This document shows, piece after piece, positions 1 through 6,715 of a stretch of 9,671 nucleotides of DNA. The notes beneath the pieces were generated by a model. It saw only the letters and a list, made by a program, of their open reading frames with translations. It was not told where the DNA came from and searched no databases. The position numbers and the translations under genes were made by a program. Each line of letters opens with the position of its first letter. Position 1 is the stretch's first letter. The DNA comes from Tannerella sp. (GTDB lineage: Bacteria > Bacteroidota > Bacteroidia > Bacteroidales > Tannerellaceae): positions 1 through 9,671 of the forward strand of contig JAIRYY010000265.1 of NCBI GenBank assembly GCA_031267485.1, written 5' to 3'.

Positions 1-9
1 ACCTTTTTT

Positions 10-37
10 AAAAAGCTTTCCGACCTTTTGAAAGGCT
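10..37 (-). terminator. Weak intrinsic terminator downstream of the HU-like gene
   Basis: Read on the minus strand, the sequence gives AGCCTTTC, a short loop, then GAAAGCT followed by a run of T, about 35 bases past the HU stop codon. The stem is about 7 bp with one bulged C, so it is weaker than the terminator at the other end of the window. Position and T-run support the call; stem strength does not strongly. Confidence 0.4.
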
Positions 38-71
38 GGACGAATGGTGTCATATTTGCGGGACTTTCGAT

Positions 72-458
72 TTATTTTATCTTCTCGTATTTCAGCGTTG
101 CAAGCATTTCCTTCAAGTCTATTCCCGGACGGAATACCACTTTCGGGTTTTTGATGAGCGAAGAATGAAACTTTTCTGCCGTTTCCGCTCCATCGCTTGT
201 CAGGCCGACCTGGAACGTACCGAAATCGCCGAAACGGACTATTTCTCCGTTGTCCAAATGGCGTTTCAGTATTTTGGTCAGGTCGTTTAGCACGGCCAGC
301 ACATCCGTATCGCTTACCGTGGTGGAACTTTCGGCTATTTCCCTGCTCAATTTCCGGAGCGTGAACTCGCCGCCGGCTTTTGCCTGTGCATAATATTTCT
401 TTGGCGCTTCCGGGTTTCCCGGGTTTCCATGCTGAACAATAACGTATTTTACTGACAT
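72..458 (-). CDS. HU/IHF-like DNA-binding protein (Bacteroidetes HU-related family)
   Basis: Encodes 128 residues of a small nucleoid-associated protein expected to bind and bend DNA as a dimer in the cytoplasm. The N-terminal 30 residues (MSVKYVIVQHGNPGNP...) are an extension typical of the 'histone-like, HU-related' family of Bacteroidetes rather than of classical 90-residue HU. The HU-like helical part follows (about 30-70, FTLRKLSREIAESSTT... then LTKILKRHL), and then the signature turn GEIVRFGDFGTFQV at about 71-84. The C-terminal part carries the conserved KNPKVVFRPG (about 103-112), close to the core 'FRPG..LK' ending of the family. Length fits the family (about 120-160). It is divergent from the nitrogen cluster, with a 377-base spacer, and nothing ties it functionally to that cluster. 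Such genes are often scattered in many copies in Bacteroidales genomes. Family call is confident; target sites are unknown. Confidence 0.88.
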   Translation of the reverse strand: MSVKYVIVQHGNPGNPEAPKKYYAQAKAGGEFTLRKLSREIAESSTTVSDTDVLAVLNDLTKILKRHLDNGEIVRFGDFGTFQVGLTSDGAETAEKFHSSLIKNPKVVFRPGIDLKEMLATLKYEKIK

Positions 459-486
459 AATTCGTTTATTTAAAATTCATAACGCA

Positions 487-494
487 CAAAAGTA
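487..494 (-). promoter_or_regulatory. Possible -7 promoter element for the HU-like gene
   Basis: On the minus strand this reads TACTTTTG, an exact match to the Bacteroidetes -7 consensus TAnnTTTG, 28 bases before the HU start codon. I see no convincing TTTG/TTG -33 box about 20 bases further upstream, so the call rests on one short element. Confidence 0.35.
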
Positions 495-538
495 TGAAAA
501 ATATTTGATACCGGTCATCTTTTTCAGATTTTTATCAT

Positions 539-633
539 GCCTGCCCCTGTTGCAGGCGCAATTTCGGCAAACGCACAGGAAGGCATGCGGGAAACCGTTC
601 CCGTCCGAAGATTGCACGGCACGAAGCCATGCC
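539..633. other. GC-rich foldback in the divergent spacer (no gene)
   Basis: The 459-835 spacer has no credible coding sequence. Within it, three stems cluster: GCCTGC (539-544) with GCAGGC (552-557), 7-base loop; CGGGAA (588-593) with TTCCCG (598-603), 4-base loop; and an enclosing pair GGCATG (582-587) with CATGCC (628-633). The stretch is GC-rich while the flanks are AT-rich. There is no T-run after any stem on either strand, so it is not an obvious terminator. It could be an untranslated structured RNA, a decayed repeat, or chance. Confidence 0.3.
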
Positions 634-700
634 GCACGATATATGAAAACAGACAAAATAACCGCCCCTAAAATATCAATCCGTCATAATTACGGTACTG

Positions 701-777
701 AAAATGATAAACCGTCATTTGATGAAATATTTTATCATTTTGTCTCAATTTGTTGCTGATATATTTACAAAATGATA
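701..777. promoter_or_regulatory. Putative operator: three AAAATGATA sites, two forming an inverted repeat
   Basis: AAAATGATAAA at 701-711 and TTTATCATTTT at 731-741 form a perfect 11-bp inverted repeat with a 19-base spacer. A third copy of the 9-base core, AAAATGATA, lies at 769-777 in the same orientation as the first and directly abuts the -7 box of the dapF promoter. The 7-mer CCGTCAT also occurs twice (681-687 and 712-718), 31 bases apart, about three helical turns. This arrangement suggests a dimeric transcription factor acting at the cluster promoter. The AT-rich composition raises the chance background, and the factor is unknown. Confidence 0.42.
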
Positions 778-785
778 TATATTTG
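753..785 (+). promoter_or_regulatory. Likely Bacteroidetes-type promoter of the dapF-glnN cluster
   Basis: TATATTTG at 778-785 is an exact match to the -7 consensus TAnnTTTG. A TTG at 753-755 serves as the -33 box with a 22-base spacer; a fuller TTTG at 749-752 would leave a long 25-base spacer. Transcription would start near 790, giving an A-rich leader of roughly 45 bases before the dapF ATG at 836. It is the only good promoter match I see upstream of the seven-gene run. Confidence 0.55.
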
Positions 786-835
786 CATCGTCAAACAGAC
801 AAAAAGCGAAACGAAACAGAAAAAAAGCAAGACAA

Positions 836-1660
836 ATGACAAATAAAATTCATTTCCACAAGATGCATGGCTCGGGTAACGACTATATATATGTCAATAC
901 GCTGCAATATCCGGTAACAGACCCCGAAAAGATGGCGAAACGCTGGAGTGAATACCATACGGGGATAGGTTCCGACGGGCTGGTGTTAATCGGGAAATCC
1001 GACAGGGCCGATTTCAGCATGCGGATATTCAACGCCGACGGCTCTGAAGCCATGATGTGCGGAAATGCAACCCGGTGTATCGGGAAATACGTATACGAAC
1101 AGGGACTTACATCGAAAACCGTCCTGACGCTCGACACGCTGTCGGGTATAAAGACCGTAAAGCTGCATCTTGACGGCCGGCAGGTCCATACGGTGACGGT
1201 GGATATGGGAACGCCCGAAGTTGACGCCAAACCGGTTACCGTCACGGCCGGCGGTCAGACGTTCGAGGGAACGGCCGCCTCCATGGGGAATCCCCATTTC
1301 GTAATCACCGTCGACGATATTGACCGGATTGACCTGGCGGCGGTTGGCCCGCTTATCGAACGCGACCCGCTGTTCCCCGATCGCACGAATGTCGAGTTTG
1401 CAGAGGTAAAGGACCGTGGCAACATCCGCATGAGGGTATGGGAGCGGGGTTCGGGCATAACGATGGCCTGCGGGACGGGGGCCTGCGCCACACTCGCCGT
1501 GTGCGCGTCGCGGGGACTGACCGGGCGCGAAGCCAATATCCTGATGGACGGGGGAACGCTCTCCATCCTGTGGGACGAAGACCGGAGGATTCAGATGACG
1601 GGCGACGCCGTGCACGTGTTCGAGGGGGATATCGACGGGCCGGAGGAAGATGGCGGGTAA
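836..1660 (+). CDS. dapF: Diaminopimelate epimerase
   Basis: Cytoplasmic, cofactor-independent epimerase that converts LL-2,6-diaminopimelate to meso-DAP, the peptidoglycan cross-linking residue and lysine precursor. The 274 residues match the usual family length. The N-terminal signature [10 protein letters not shown] is at 11-20. The first catalytic cysteine, C75, lies in [16 protein letters not shown] (66-81), and the second, C212, in [17 protein letters not shown] (203-219). MGNPHFV (150-156) is a further conserved substrate-site motif. So the two-thiol active site is complete. The ATG at 836 is chosen because the family's N-terminal KMHG.GNDF block follows within ten residues; the leader is A-rich with no clear Shine-Dalgarno. 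It is the first gene after the promoter, and dapL, the enzyme that makes its substrate, starts 62 bases downstream. The pairing makes this a near-certain call. Confidence 0.96.
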   Translation: MTNKIHFHKMHGSGNDYIYVNTLQYPVTDPEKMAKRWSEYHTGIGSDGLVLIGKSDRADFSMRIFNADGSEAMMCGNATRCIGKYVYEQGLTSKTVLTLDTLSGIKTVKLHLDGRQVHTVTVDMGTPEVDAKPVTVTAGGQTFEGTAASMGNPHFVITVDDIDRIDLAAVGPLIERDPLFPDRTNVEFAEVKDRGNIRMRVWERGSGITMACGTGACATLAVCASRGLTGREANILMDGGTLSILWDEDRRIQMTGDAVHVFEGDIDGPEEDGG

Positions 1661-1722
1661 CGCCCGGCATGACACGAAAATAAAGCAAAAAACAATATAA
1701 TCAATTAAAAAAACAACATTTT

Positions 1723-2949
1723 ATGGCATTAGTGAATGAAAATTTCCTGAAACTGTCAGACAACTATCTGTTTTCAGATATCGCCGGGAAAGTAAATGCT
1801 TTCAGGGTGACGCATCCGAAAGAGAAGGTTATCAGTCTGGGAATTGGAGATGTGACCCGTCCGCTGCCAAAGGCGGTATGCGATGCAATGCATGAGGCGG
1901 TGGACGAAATGGGCAGGGCGGAAACGTTCCGCGGATACGGACCGGAACAGGGCTATTCCTTTTTGACGGAGGCTATCATAAAGCATGATTTTGCTCCGCG
2001 CGGCATCAGCCTCGAACCGGGTGAAGTATTCATAAACGACGGCGCCAAGAGTGACACCGGAAATATAGGAGACATATTGAGGCATGACAACAGCGTCGGC
2101 GTCACGGACCCGATATATCCCGTATATATCGATTCGAACGTGATGGCCGGACGCGCGGGAACCATCGAAAGCGGCAGGTGGAGCAACATCGTGTACATAC
2201 CGTGTACCGCCGACAACAACTTCACTCCCGAACTGCCGTCGCGGCGGATCGACATTCTGTACCTGTGTTTCCCGAACAATCCGACGGGAACAACACTTAC
2301 GAAAGACGCGCTCAAGATGTGGGTCAACTACGCGCTGACGAACGACGTGCTGATACTGTACGACGCCGCATACGAGCGGTACATCCGCGACCCGGAGATT
2401 CCACATTCCATCTACGAGATAAAGGGAGCGCGGAAAGTGGCGATTGAGTTTCGCAGTTTCTCCAAGACGGCGGGTTTTACGGGCGTGAGGTGCGGATACA
2501 CTATCGTTCCCAGGGACTTGAACGGGTTTACGCTTGCCGGCGGGAAAGTCGCGCTGAACAGCCTGTGGTCCAGGCGCCAGTGCACGAAGTTCAACGGTAC
2601 GAACTATATCGCGCAGCGCGGCGCCGAAGCGACGTTCACCCCCGAGGGAGCAGCCCAGGTACAGGCGAACATCGATTACTACATGACCAACGCCCGGATT
2701 CTGAAAAAGGGGCTTTCGGCGTGCGGACTGAATGTTTTTGGCGGCGACAACGCGCCGTACATCTGGATTCAGACGCCCAACAAAACGAAGTCGTGGAAGT
2801 TTTTCGACCGCCTCCTTTACGAGGCGGCCATAGTCGGGACGCCGGGAGTCGGCTTCGGGCCAAGCGGCGAGGGATATTTCCGGTTTACGGCATTCGGAAG
2901 CCGTGAAAACACGGAGGAAGCGGTGCACAGGCTTGAGAAATGGCTTTGA
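1723..2949 (+). CDS. dapL: LL-diaminopimelate aminotransferase
   Basis: PLP-dependent class I/II aminotransferase that turns tetrahydrodipicolinate plus glutamate into LL-diaminopimelate and 2-oxoglutarate in one step, bypassing the succinylated or acetylated DapC/D/E route. Length 408 is the family norm (about 410). The start [20 protein letters not shown] is characteristic of the family. Visible motifs include [11 protein letters not shown] (40-50), [15 protein letters not shown] (129-143), the [10 protein letters not shown] block that binds [12 protein letters not shown] with the cofactor-contacting Asp/Tyr, and [12 protein letters not shown] with the Schiff-base lysine at about K248. The product is DapF's substrate. 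The reaction draws its amino group from glutamate, so it depends on the ammonium-assimilation genes that follow. A 103-base gap with an AT-rich 3' half separates it from the next gene; I see no convincing promoter there, though a second start cannot be excluded. Confidence 0.96.
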   Translation: MALVNENFLKLSDNYLFSDIAGKVNAFRVTHPKEKVISLGIGDVTRPLPKAVCDAMHEAVDEMGRAETFRGYGPEQGYSFLTEAIIKHDFAPRGISLEPGEVFINDGAKSDTGNIGDILRHDNSVGVTDPIYPVYIDSNVMAGRAGTIESGRWSNIVYIPCTADNNFTPELPSRRIDILYLCFPNNPTGTTLTKDALKMWVNYALTNDVLILYDAAYERYIRDPEIPHSIYEIKGARKVAIEFRSFSKTAGFTGVRCGYTIVPRDLNGFTLAGGKVALNSLWSRRQCTKFNGTNYIAQRGAEATFTPEGAAQVQANIDYYMTNARILKKGLSACGLNVFGGDNAPYIWIQTPNKTKSWKFFDRLLYEAAIVGTPGVGFGPSGEGYFRFTAFGSRENTEEAVHRLEKWL

Positions 2950-3052
2950 CGTAGCGCGCCCCCCCGGATGTCAGCGAATGCCTCATGATGATAAAACGCA
3001 ACATATTAGGTTTTGATAGATATTAGTTTAATTTTTTTAAAAGAAAAAAGGT

Positions 3053-3760
3053 ATGAAAAGAATTACTTTCAAAAAAACAGCAATGTTTGCGGCTGCATAT
3101 TTTGCGGCATGTTCCCCTGCCTGGGCGCAGGGAGTTGAGGTCTCGGCAGGCGGAGATATGACAAGCAGTTATATCTGGCGCGGACAGTATCTGGGCGGCG
3201 TATCCATACAGCCGGGAGCGTCGGTATCGGTAGCCGGTTTTTCCCTCGCGGCATGGGGGTCAGTCGGATTTGACGGCAGCGACACGAAAGAGTTTGACTT
3301 CACGCTCGGTTACGGCGTCGGAGGATTCAGCGCGGCAATCACGGATTACTGGTTTAACACGCCGGACGAAAACGGCGACATCAACCGTTACTTTAATTAC
3401 GGGGCACATTCGACGGCACACATGTTTGAAGCAACGCTCGGATATGATTTCGGCCCCGCCGCCGTCGTGTGGAACACGTATTTTACGGGAGCGGATTACC
3501 TGGCCGACGGCGACAGGGCATACTCCACGTATATTGAGGCGAGCGCACCCTTCAAACTCGGAGGGCTTGACCTGAAAGCCGAATTGGGACTGACGCCGTG
3601 GGAGAGCATTTATTCCAATAAATTAAATGTAGTAAACATCGGGCTGACGGTGGGAAAGGAGATTCGCGTGACGGAGACGTTCGCCATCCCCGCCTTCACG
3701 AAAATAACGTTCAATCCTTATGAGGAAAAATGCTACTTCGTATTCGGCATAAGCCTCTGA
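3053..3760 (+). CDS. TorF-like outer-membrane beta-barrel / putative porin
   Basis: 235 residues with a clear signal peptide: basic MKRITFKK, a hydrophobic core, and a likely cleavage after SPAWA (about residue 25) before QGVEV. The mature part is rich in alternating hydrophobic/polar strands with Gly and aromatics (for example SSYIWRGQYLGGVSIQPG near 38-55, then GFSLAAWGSVGF, EFDFTLGYGVGGF, HMFEATLGYDFG, FAIPAFTKITFNP) and ends in a strand, CYFVFGISL. This resembles the TorF family of putative porins. I infer an outer-membrane channel or barrel of about 8-12 strands. Its substrate is not visible in the sequence. It sits 31 bases before the P-II gene, inside an ammonium-uptake operon, so passage of ammonium or a small nitrogen compound is a reasonable guess only. 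Barrel topology is fairly sure; family name and role are less so. Confidence 0.75.
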   Translation: MKRITFKKTAMFAAAYFAACSPAWAQGVEVSAGGDMTSSYIWRGQYLGGVSIQPGASVSVAGFSLAAWGSVGFDGSDTKEFDFTLGYGVGGFSAAITDYWFNTPDENGDINRYFNYGAHSTAHMFEATLGYDFGPAAVVWNTYFTGADYLADGDRAYSTYIEASAPFKLGGLDLKAELGLTPWESIYSNKLNVVNIGLTVGKEIRVTETFAIPAFTKITFNPYEEKCYFVFGISL

Positions 3761-3791
3761 CGAAACCGTTAACAACATAAATATTAGCAAA

Positions 3792-4148
3792 ATGAAAAAG
3801 ATTGAAGCAATTATCCGCAGGACTAAATTCGAAGAAGTAAAGGATGCTCTTCTGAATGTCGACATCGAATGGTTCTCCTACTACGATGTGAGGGGAATAG
3901 GCAAATCACGCCAGGGACGCATTTATCGCGGCGTGGTGTACGATACAAGTTCGATAGAACGCATACTCGTCTCCATTGTCGTGCGCGACAAAAACGCTGA
4001 AAAGACGGTGAGCGCCATTCTTTCGGCTGCCCGGACGGGGGAAATAGGCGACGGACGCATATTCGTCATTCCGATAGAGGACGCCGTCCGCATCCGGACG
4101 GGTGAACGCGGTGACATCGCGCTCTACAACGCGGAACAGGAAAAATAA
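3792..4148 (+). CDS. glnK: P-II family nitrogen regulatory protein (GlnK-like)
   Basis: 118-residue trimeric cytoplasmic signal protein that senses ATP/ADP and 2-oxoglutarate and usually binds AmtB. MKKIEAIIRRTKFEEVKDAL is the standard N-terminus. The B-loop is RTGEIGDGRIFV (81-92), with E. coli K90 replaced by R89, and the C-loop arginines are in RIRTGERG (R100, R102). The T-loop is unusual: GKSRQGRIYRGVVYDTSS (37-54) is one residue shorter than in E. coli GlnB/GlnK. The Q39 position is S39, the K58 position is R57, and the E50 position is V49. The tip tyrosine (Y50, equal to Y51) and the YRG with the pore-plugging arginine (R46, equal to R47) are kept. It sits 30 bases before amtB, the classic glnK-amtB pair. 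Uridylylation cannot be assumed because no glnD is in the window. Confidence 0.93.
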   Translation: MKKIEAIIRRTKFEEVKDALLNVDIEWFSYYDVRGIGKSRQGRIYRGVVYDTSSIERILVSIVVRDKNAEKTVSAILSAARTGEIGDGRIFVIPIEDAVRIRTGERGDIALYNAEQEK

Positions 4149-4178
4149 TTACAGGTTTCACTACTAAATTAAAACATT

Positions 4179-5552
4179 ATGGACAAAAAATATACTATAT
4201 ACCGAATGGCAAAACGGGGATTTGCCGCACTGCTTATGATTCTCCCCTTTTCAACGGGCGCGATGGCGCAGGATACCGGAACGGCCGATGTCGCCGCCGC
4301 CGTAAATGACTTGTCCCTCGGACTCAACACTGTGTGGATGCTGCTGGCGGCCATGCTGGTGTTCTTCATGCAGCCCGGGTTTGCACTCGTCGAGGCCGGG
4401 TTTACACGGACAAAAAACACGGCCAACATCCTGATGAAGAACTTTTGCGATTTCACGTTCGGTTCGCTGATATACTGGGCGATTGGATTCGGCATCATGT
4501 TCGGAGCCGGAGGATTTGTCGGCGCACCCAATTTTTTCGACATAGACTTCCACGACAGCGGACTGCCTAAAGCGGGGTTTCTGATATTCCAGACCGTGTT
4601 TTGCGCGACCGCGGCAACAATAGTTTCGGGAGCTATGGCCGAAAGAACCAAATTTTCTATGTATCTTTGCTACTCCATTCTGGTCTGCGCAATCGTATAT
4701 CCCGTTTCAGGACACTGGACGTGGGGTGGCGGATGGCTCATGAATGGCGAAGAAGGAAGTTTTATGATGAACACATTTGGAACAACATTCCACGACTTTG
4801 CAGGCTCCACGATTGTTCACTCCGTCGGCGGGTGGCTTGCACTGACAGGCGCCGCGGTCATAGGGCCGCGCATCGGGAAATACGGGAAAGACAGGAAATC
4901 AAAGGCTATTCCGGGGCATAATCTTACGGTCGCATCGCTGGGCGTATTCGTTTTATGGTTCGGGTGGTTCGGCTTCAACCCCGGCTCGCAGCTTGCCGCG
5001 GCTACGGAAGTCGACCGCAACGCTATCTCAAGCGTCTTCCTGACAACCAACCTTGCGGCATGTGCGGGCGGCGTCGCGACTATTATCACGTCGTGGGTCA
5101 AATACGGAAAACCCTCCCTGTCGCTGACACTGAACGGCGTCCTGGCCGGGCTGGTGGGCATCACCGCCGGGTGCGACCTGGTGTCGCCCGCCGGAGCCGC
5201 CCTCACGGGTGGGATATGCGGTGTAGCCATGGTGTTTGCCGTCGATTTCATCGACCGGGTTCTGAAAATAGACGACCCCGTCGGCGCCTCTTCCGTACAT
5301 GGCGTATGCGGCTTTCTGGGCACCGTCCTGACCGGACTGTTCGCCACGGACGGCGGCCTGTTCTATGGCGGAGGAGCCGGACTGCTGGGCGCGCAGGCGT
5401 TCGGCGCGCTGGTTGTGGGAGCATGGGCGGCCGTTATGGGATTCATCATTTTCAAGGGGCTTGACCTGATACATGGTCTGCGCGTCCCGGCGCGGGTCGA
5501 GGAGGAAGGACTGGATATCTACGAACATGGCGAATCGGCCTACTACACGTAA
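4179..5552 (+). CDS. amtB: Ammonium transporter AmtB
   Basis: 457-residue inner-membrane ammonium channel of the Amt/Mep/Rh family, with about 11 membrane segments after a cleavable signal peptide (MAKRGFAALLMILPFSTGAMA, about 10-30, then QDTG). The pore twin histidines are H214 in DFAGSTIVHSVGGW and H374 in GASSVHGVCG. The recruitment-site aspartate is D207, and FQTVFCATAATIVSGAMAER (137-156) and WFGWFGFNPGS (260-270) are the conserved segments lining the vestibule and gate. The C-terminal tail GLDIYEHGESAY (444-455) is the conserved segment that contacts P-II proteins. ATG at 4179 is used; the in-frame ATG at codon 10 (4206) would also leave an intact signal peptide. It is preceded by glnK and followed after 62 bases by the ammonium-fixing asnA. 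The key residues are all present, so a working channel is expected. Confidence 0.96.
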   Translation: MDKKYTIYRMAKRGFAALLMILPFSTGAMAQDTGTADVAAAVNDLSLGLNTVWMLLAAMLVFFMQPGFALVEAGFTRTKNTANILMKNFCDFTFGSLIYWAIGFGIMFGAGGFVGAPNFFDIDFHDSGLPKAGFLIFQTVFCATAATIVSGAMAERTKFSMYLCYSILVCAIVYPVSGHWTWGGGWLMNGEEGSFMMNTFGTTFHDFAGSTIVHSVGGWLALTGAAVIGPRIGKYGKDRKSKAIPGHNLTVASLGVFVLWFGWFGFNPGSQLAAATEVDRNAISSVFLTTNLAACAGGVATIITSWVKYGKPSLSLTLNGVLAGLVGITAGCDLVSPAGAALTGGICGVAMVFAVDFIDRVLKIDDPVGASSVHGVCGFLGTVLTGLFATDGGLFYGGGAGLLGAQAFGALVVGAWAAVMGFIIFKGLDLIHGLRVPARVEEEGLDIYEHGESAYYT

Positions 5553-5614
5553 AGAGAAACGGAAACATTGCAATAAAACATAAATAAAACAATCAATTTA
5601 AAACAGTTAAAAGT

Positions 5615-6649
5615 ATGTCATTAATTATTCCAAAAAATTACAAACAGACGCTGATGCCGGAAACAACGGAATTGGCCATTCAAATGCTGAAACGCACTTT
5701 TCAGGAAAAGATGTCACAGGAACTTCGTCTGCGCAGGGTGACAGCGCCGCTATTCGTTCTCGCGGGAACAGGTATCAACGACGACCTCAACGGTGTCGAA
5801 CGCGCCGTCAAGTTTCCCATACGGTGTATGGGAGACCGGGTCGCCGAAGTCGTACATTCGCTTGCCAAATGGAAACGGCTGAAGCTGGCCGCCTACCGGA
5901 TTGCGCCGGGATACGGGTTATATACCGATATGAACGCCATCCGGAGCGACGAAGACCTGGACAATCTTCATTCCCTGTACGTCGACCAGTGGGACTGGGA
6001 AAAGACCATTCTGCCCGAACAGCGCAACGTCGACTACCTCAAGCGCACGGTAAGGAACATCTACACGATTTTCAAGGAGATTGAGGTCATCGTATACGAG
6101 CAGTTCCCGCATATCACACCGAAACTGCCCGACGACATCACGTTCATTCACACCGAGGAACTGCTCCGGATGTATCCGGGACTTTCTCCCCGCGAACGCG
6201 AATACAGGGCGTCGGAAAAGTTCGGGGCGATATTCATCATCGGCATCGGAGGCGCCCTGAGTGACGGCGAAAAGCACGACGGCCGCGCACCCGACTACGA
6301 CGACTGGAGCACGCCGAACGAAGACGGCTATATGGGGCTTAACGGCGATATCATCCTTTGGAATGACGTACTGAAGACGTCGTTCGAGATTTCATCAATG
6401 GGTATACGCGTCGACAGAGAGGCGCTGATACGCCAGCTCGATATTTGCGGCTGTCCGGAACGCTCCGTGCTGACGTTCCACAAGGCGCTGCTGAATGACG
6501 AACTGCCGGCTTCCATAGGGGGAGGCATCGGTCAGAGCCGCCTGTGCATGTATTTCCTCCAGAAAGCTCATATCGGGGAGGTTCAGGCATCCATATGGCC
6601 GGAGAGTCAGATAGAAATATGCGAGAAAAACAATATTCTCCTTCTGTAG
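5615..6649 (+). CDS. asnA: Aspartate-ammonia ligase (asparagine synthetase A)
   Basis: Makes asparagine from aspartate, free ammonium and ATP (yielding AMP and PPi), unlike glutamine-dependent AsnB. The fold is that of class II aminoacyl-tRNA synthetases. The 344 residues are slightly longer than E. coli AsnA (330), as in other Bacteroidales. Conserved blocks: IPKNYKQTL at the N-terminus, LFVLAGTGINDDLNGVERAV (47-66), KWKRLKLAAY (85-94), SLYVDQWDWEK (120-130), IGGALSDGEKHDGRAPDYDDW (211-231), SSMGIRVD (260-267), and the motif-3-like GGGIGQSRL (302-310) with R309. A product that uses ammonium directly fits its place between amtB and glnN. Its stop codon lies in the loop/stem of a small hairpin before glnN. 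The high match density makes the call very secure. Confidence 0.96.
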   Translation: MSLIIPKNYKQTLMPETTELAIQMLKRTFQEKMSQELRLRRVTAPLFVLAGTGINDDLNGVERAVKFPIRCMGDRVAEVVHSLAKWKRLKLAAYRIAPGYGLYTDMNAIRSDEDLDNLHSLYVDQWDWEKTILPEQRNVDYLKRTVRNIYTIFKEIEVIVYEQFPHITPKLPDDITFIHTEELLRMYPGLSPREREYRASEKFGAIFIIGIGGALSDGEKHDGRAPDYDDWSTPNEDGYMGLNGDIILWNDVLKTSFEISSMGIRVDREALIRQLDICGCPERSVLTFHKALLNDELPASIGGGIGQSRLCMYFLQKAHIGEVQASIWPESQIEICEKNNILLL

Positions 6650-6667
6650 GAGGAATCCCCCGGATTC
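6636..6667 (+). promoter_or_regulatory. Two abutting small hairpins between asnA and glnN
   Basis: TTCTCCT (6636-6642) pairs with AGGAGGA (6648-6654) around a 5-base loop with one G-T pair, so the asnA stop codon sits inside the hairpin. GAATCC (6653-6658) pairs perfectly with GGATTC (6662-6667) around CCC. The two share bases 6653-6654, so their ends compete. Neither has a T-run, so simple termination is unlikely; an mRNA processing or stability site is possible, as is chance. Confidence 0.3.
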
Positions 6668-6715
6668 GTTGATTTGCAGGTTTAAATGATTTCAAAACAA
6701 TTAATAGTTAAAGAA

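Noticed and set aside
505..759. An 84-codon plus-strand open frame in the HU-dapF spacer
   Set aside because: No family resemblance, and it has a mixed cysteine/arginine composition. It spans the GC-rich foldback and the putative operator and ends at the -33 region of the dapF promoter. Best explained as a chance frame.
786..835. A riboswitch or attenuator in the dapF leader (for example lysine or glutamine type)
   Set aside because: The leader is only about 45 bases, A-rich and without stems long enough for a known aptamer.
1774..2928. A 384-codon minus-strand open frame opposite dapL
   Set aside because: It mirrors dapL almost end to end, has arginine/valine-rich low-likelihood protein content and no independent start signals. 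dapL has full motif support, so this is a codon-bias shadow.
3011..3030. A promoter for the barrel-glnK-amtB part (TTTTG at 3011-3015 and TTAGTTTA near 3023-3030)
   Set aside because: The two boxes are only about 8 bases apart, far below the roughly 20 needed, and the -7 lacks the final G. The region also has ATGATAAAA at 2988-2996, which resembles the operator half-site but is a single AT-rich match.
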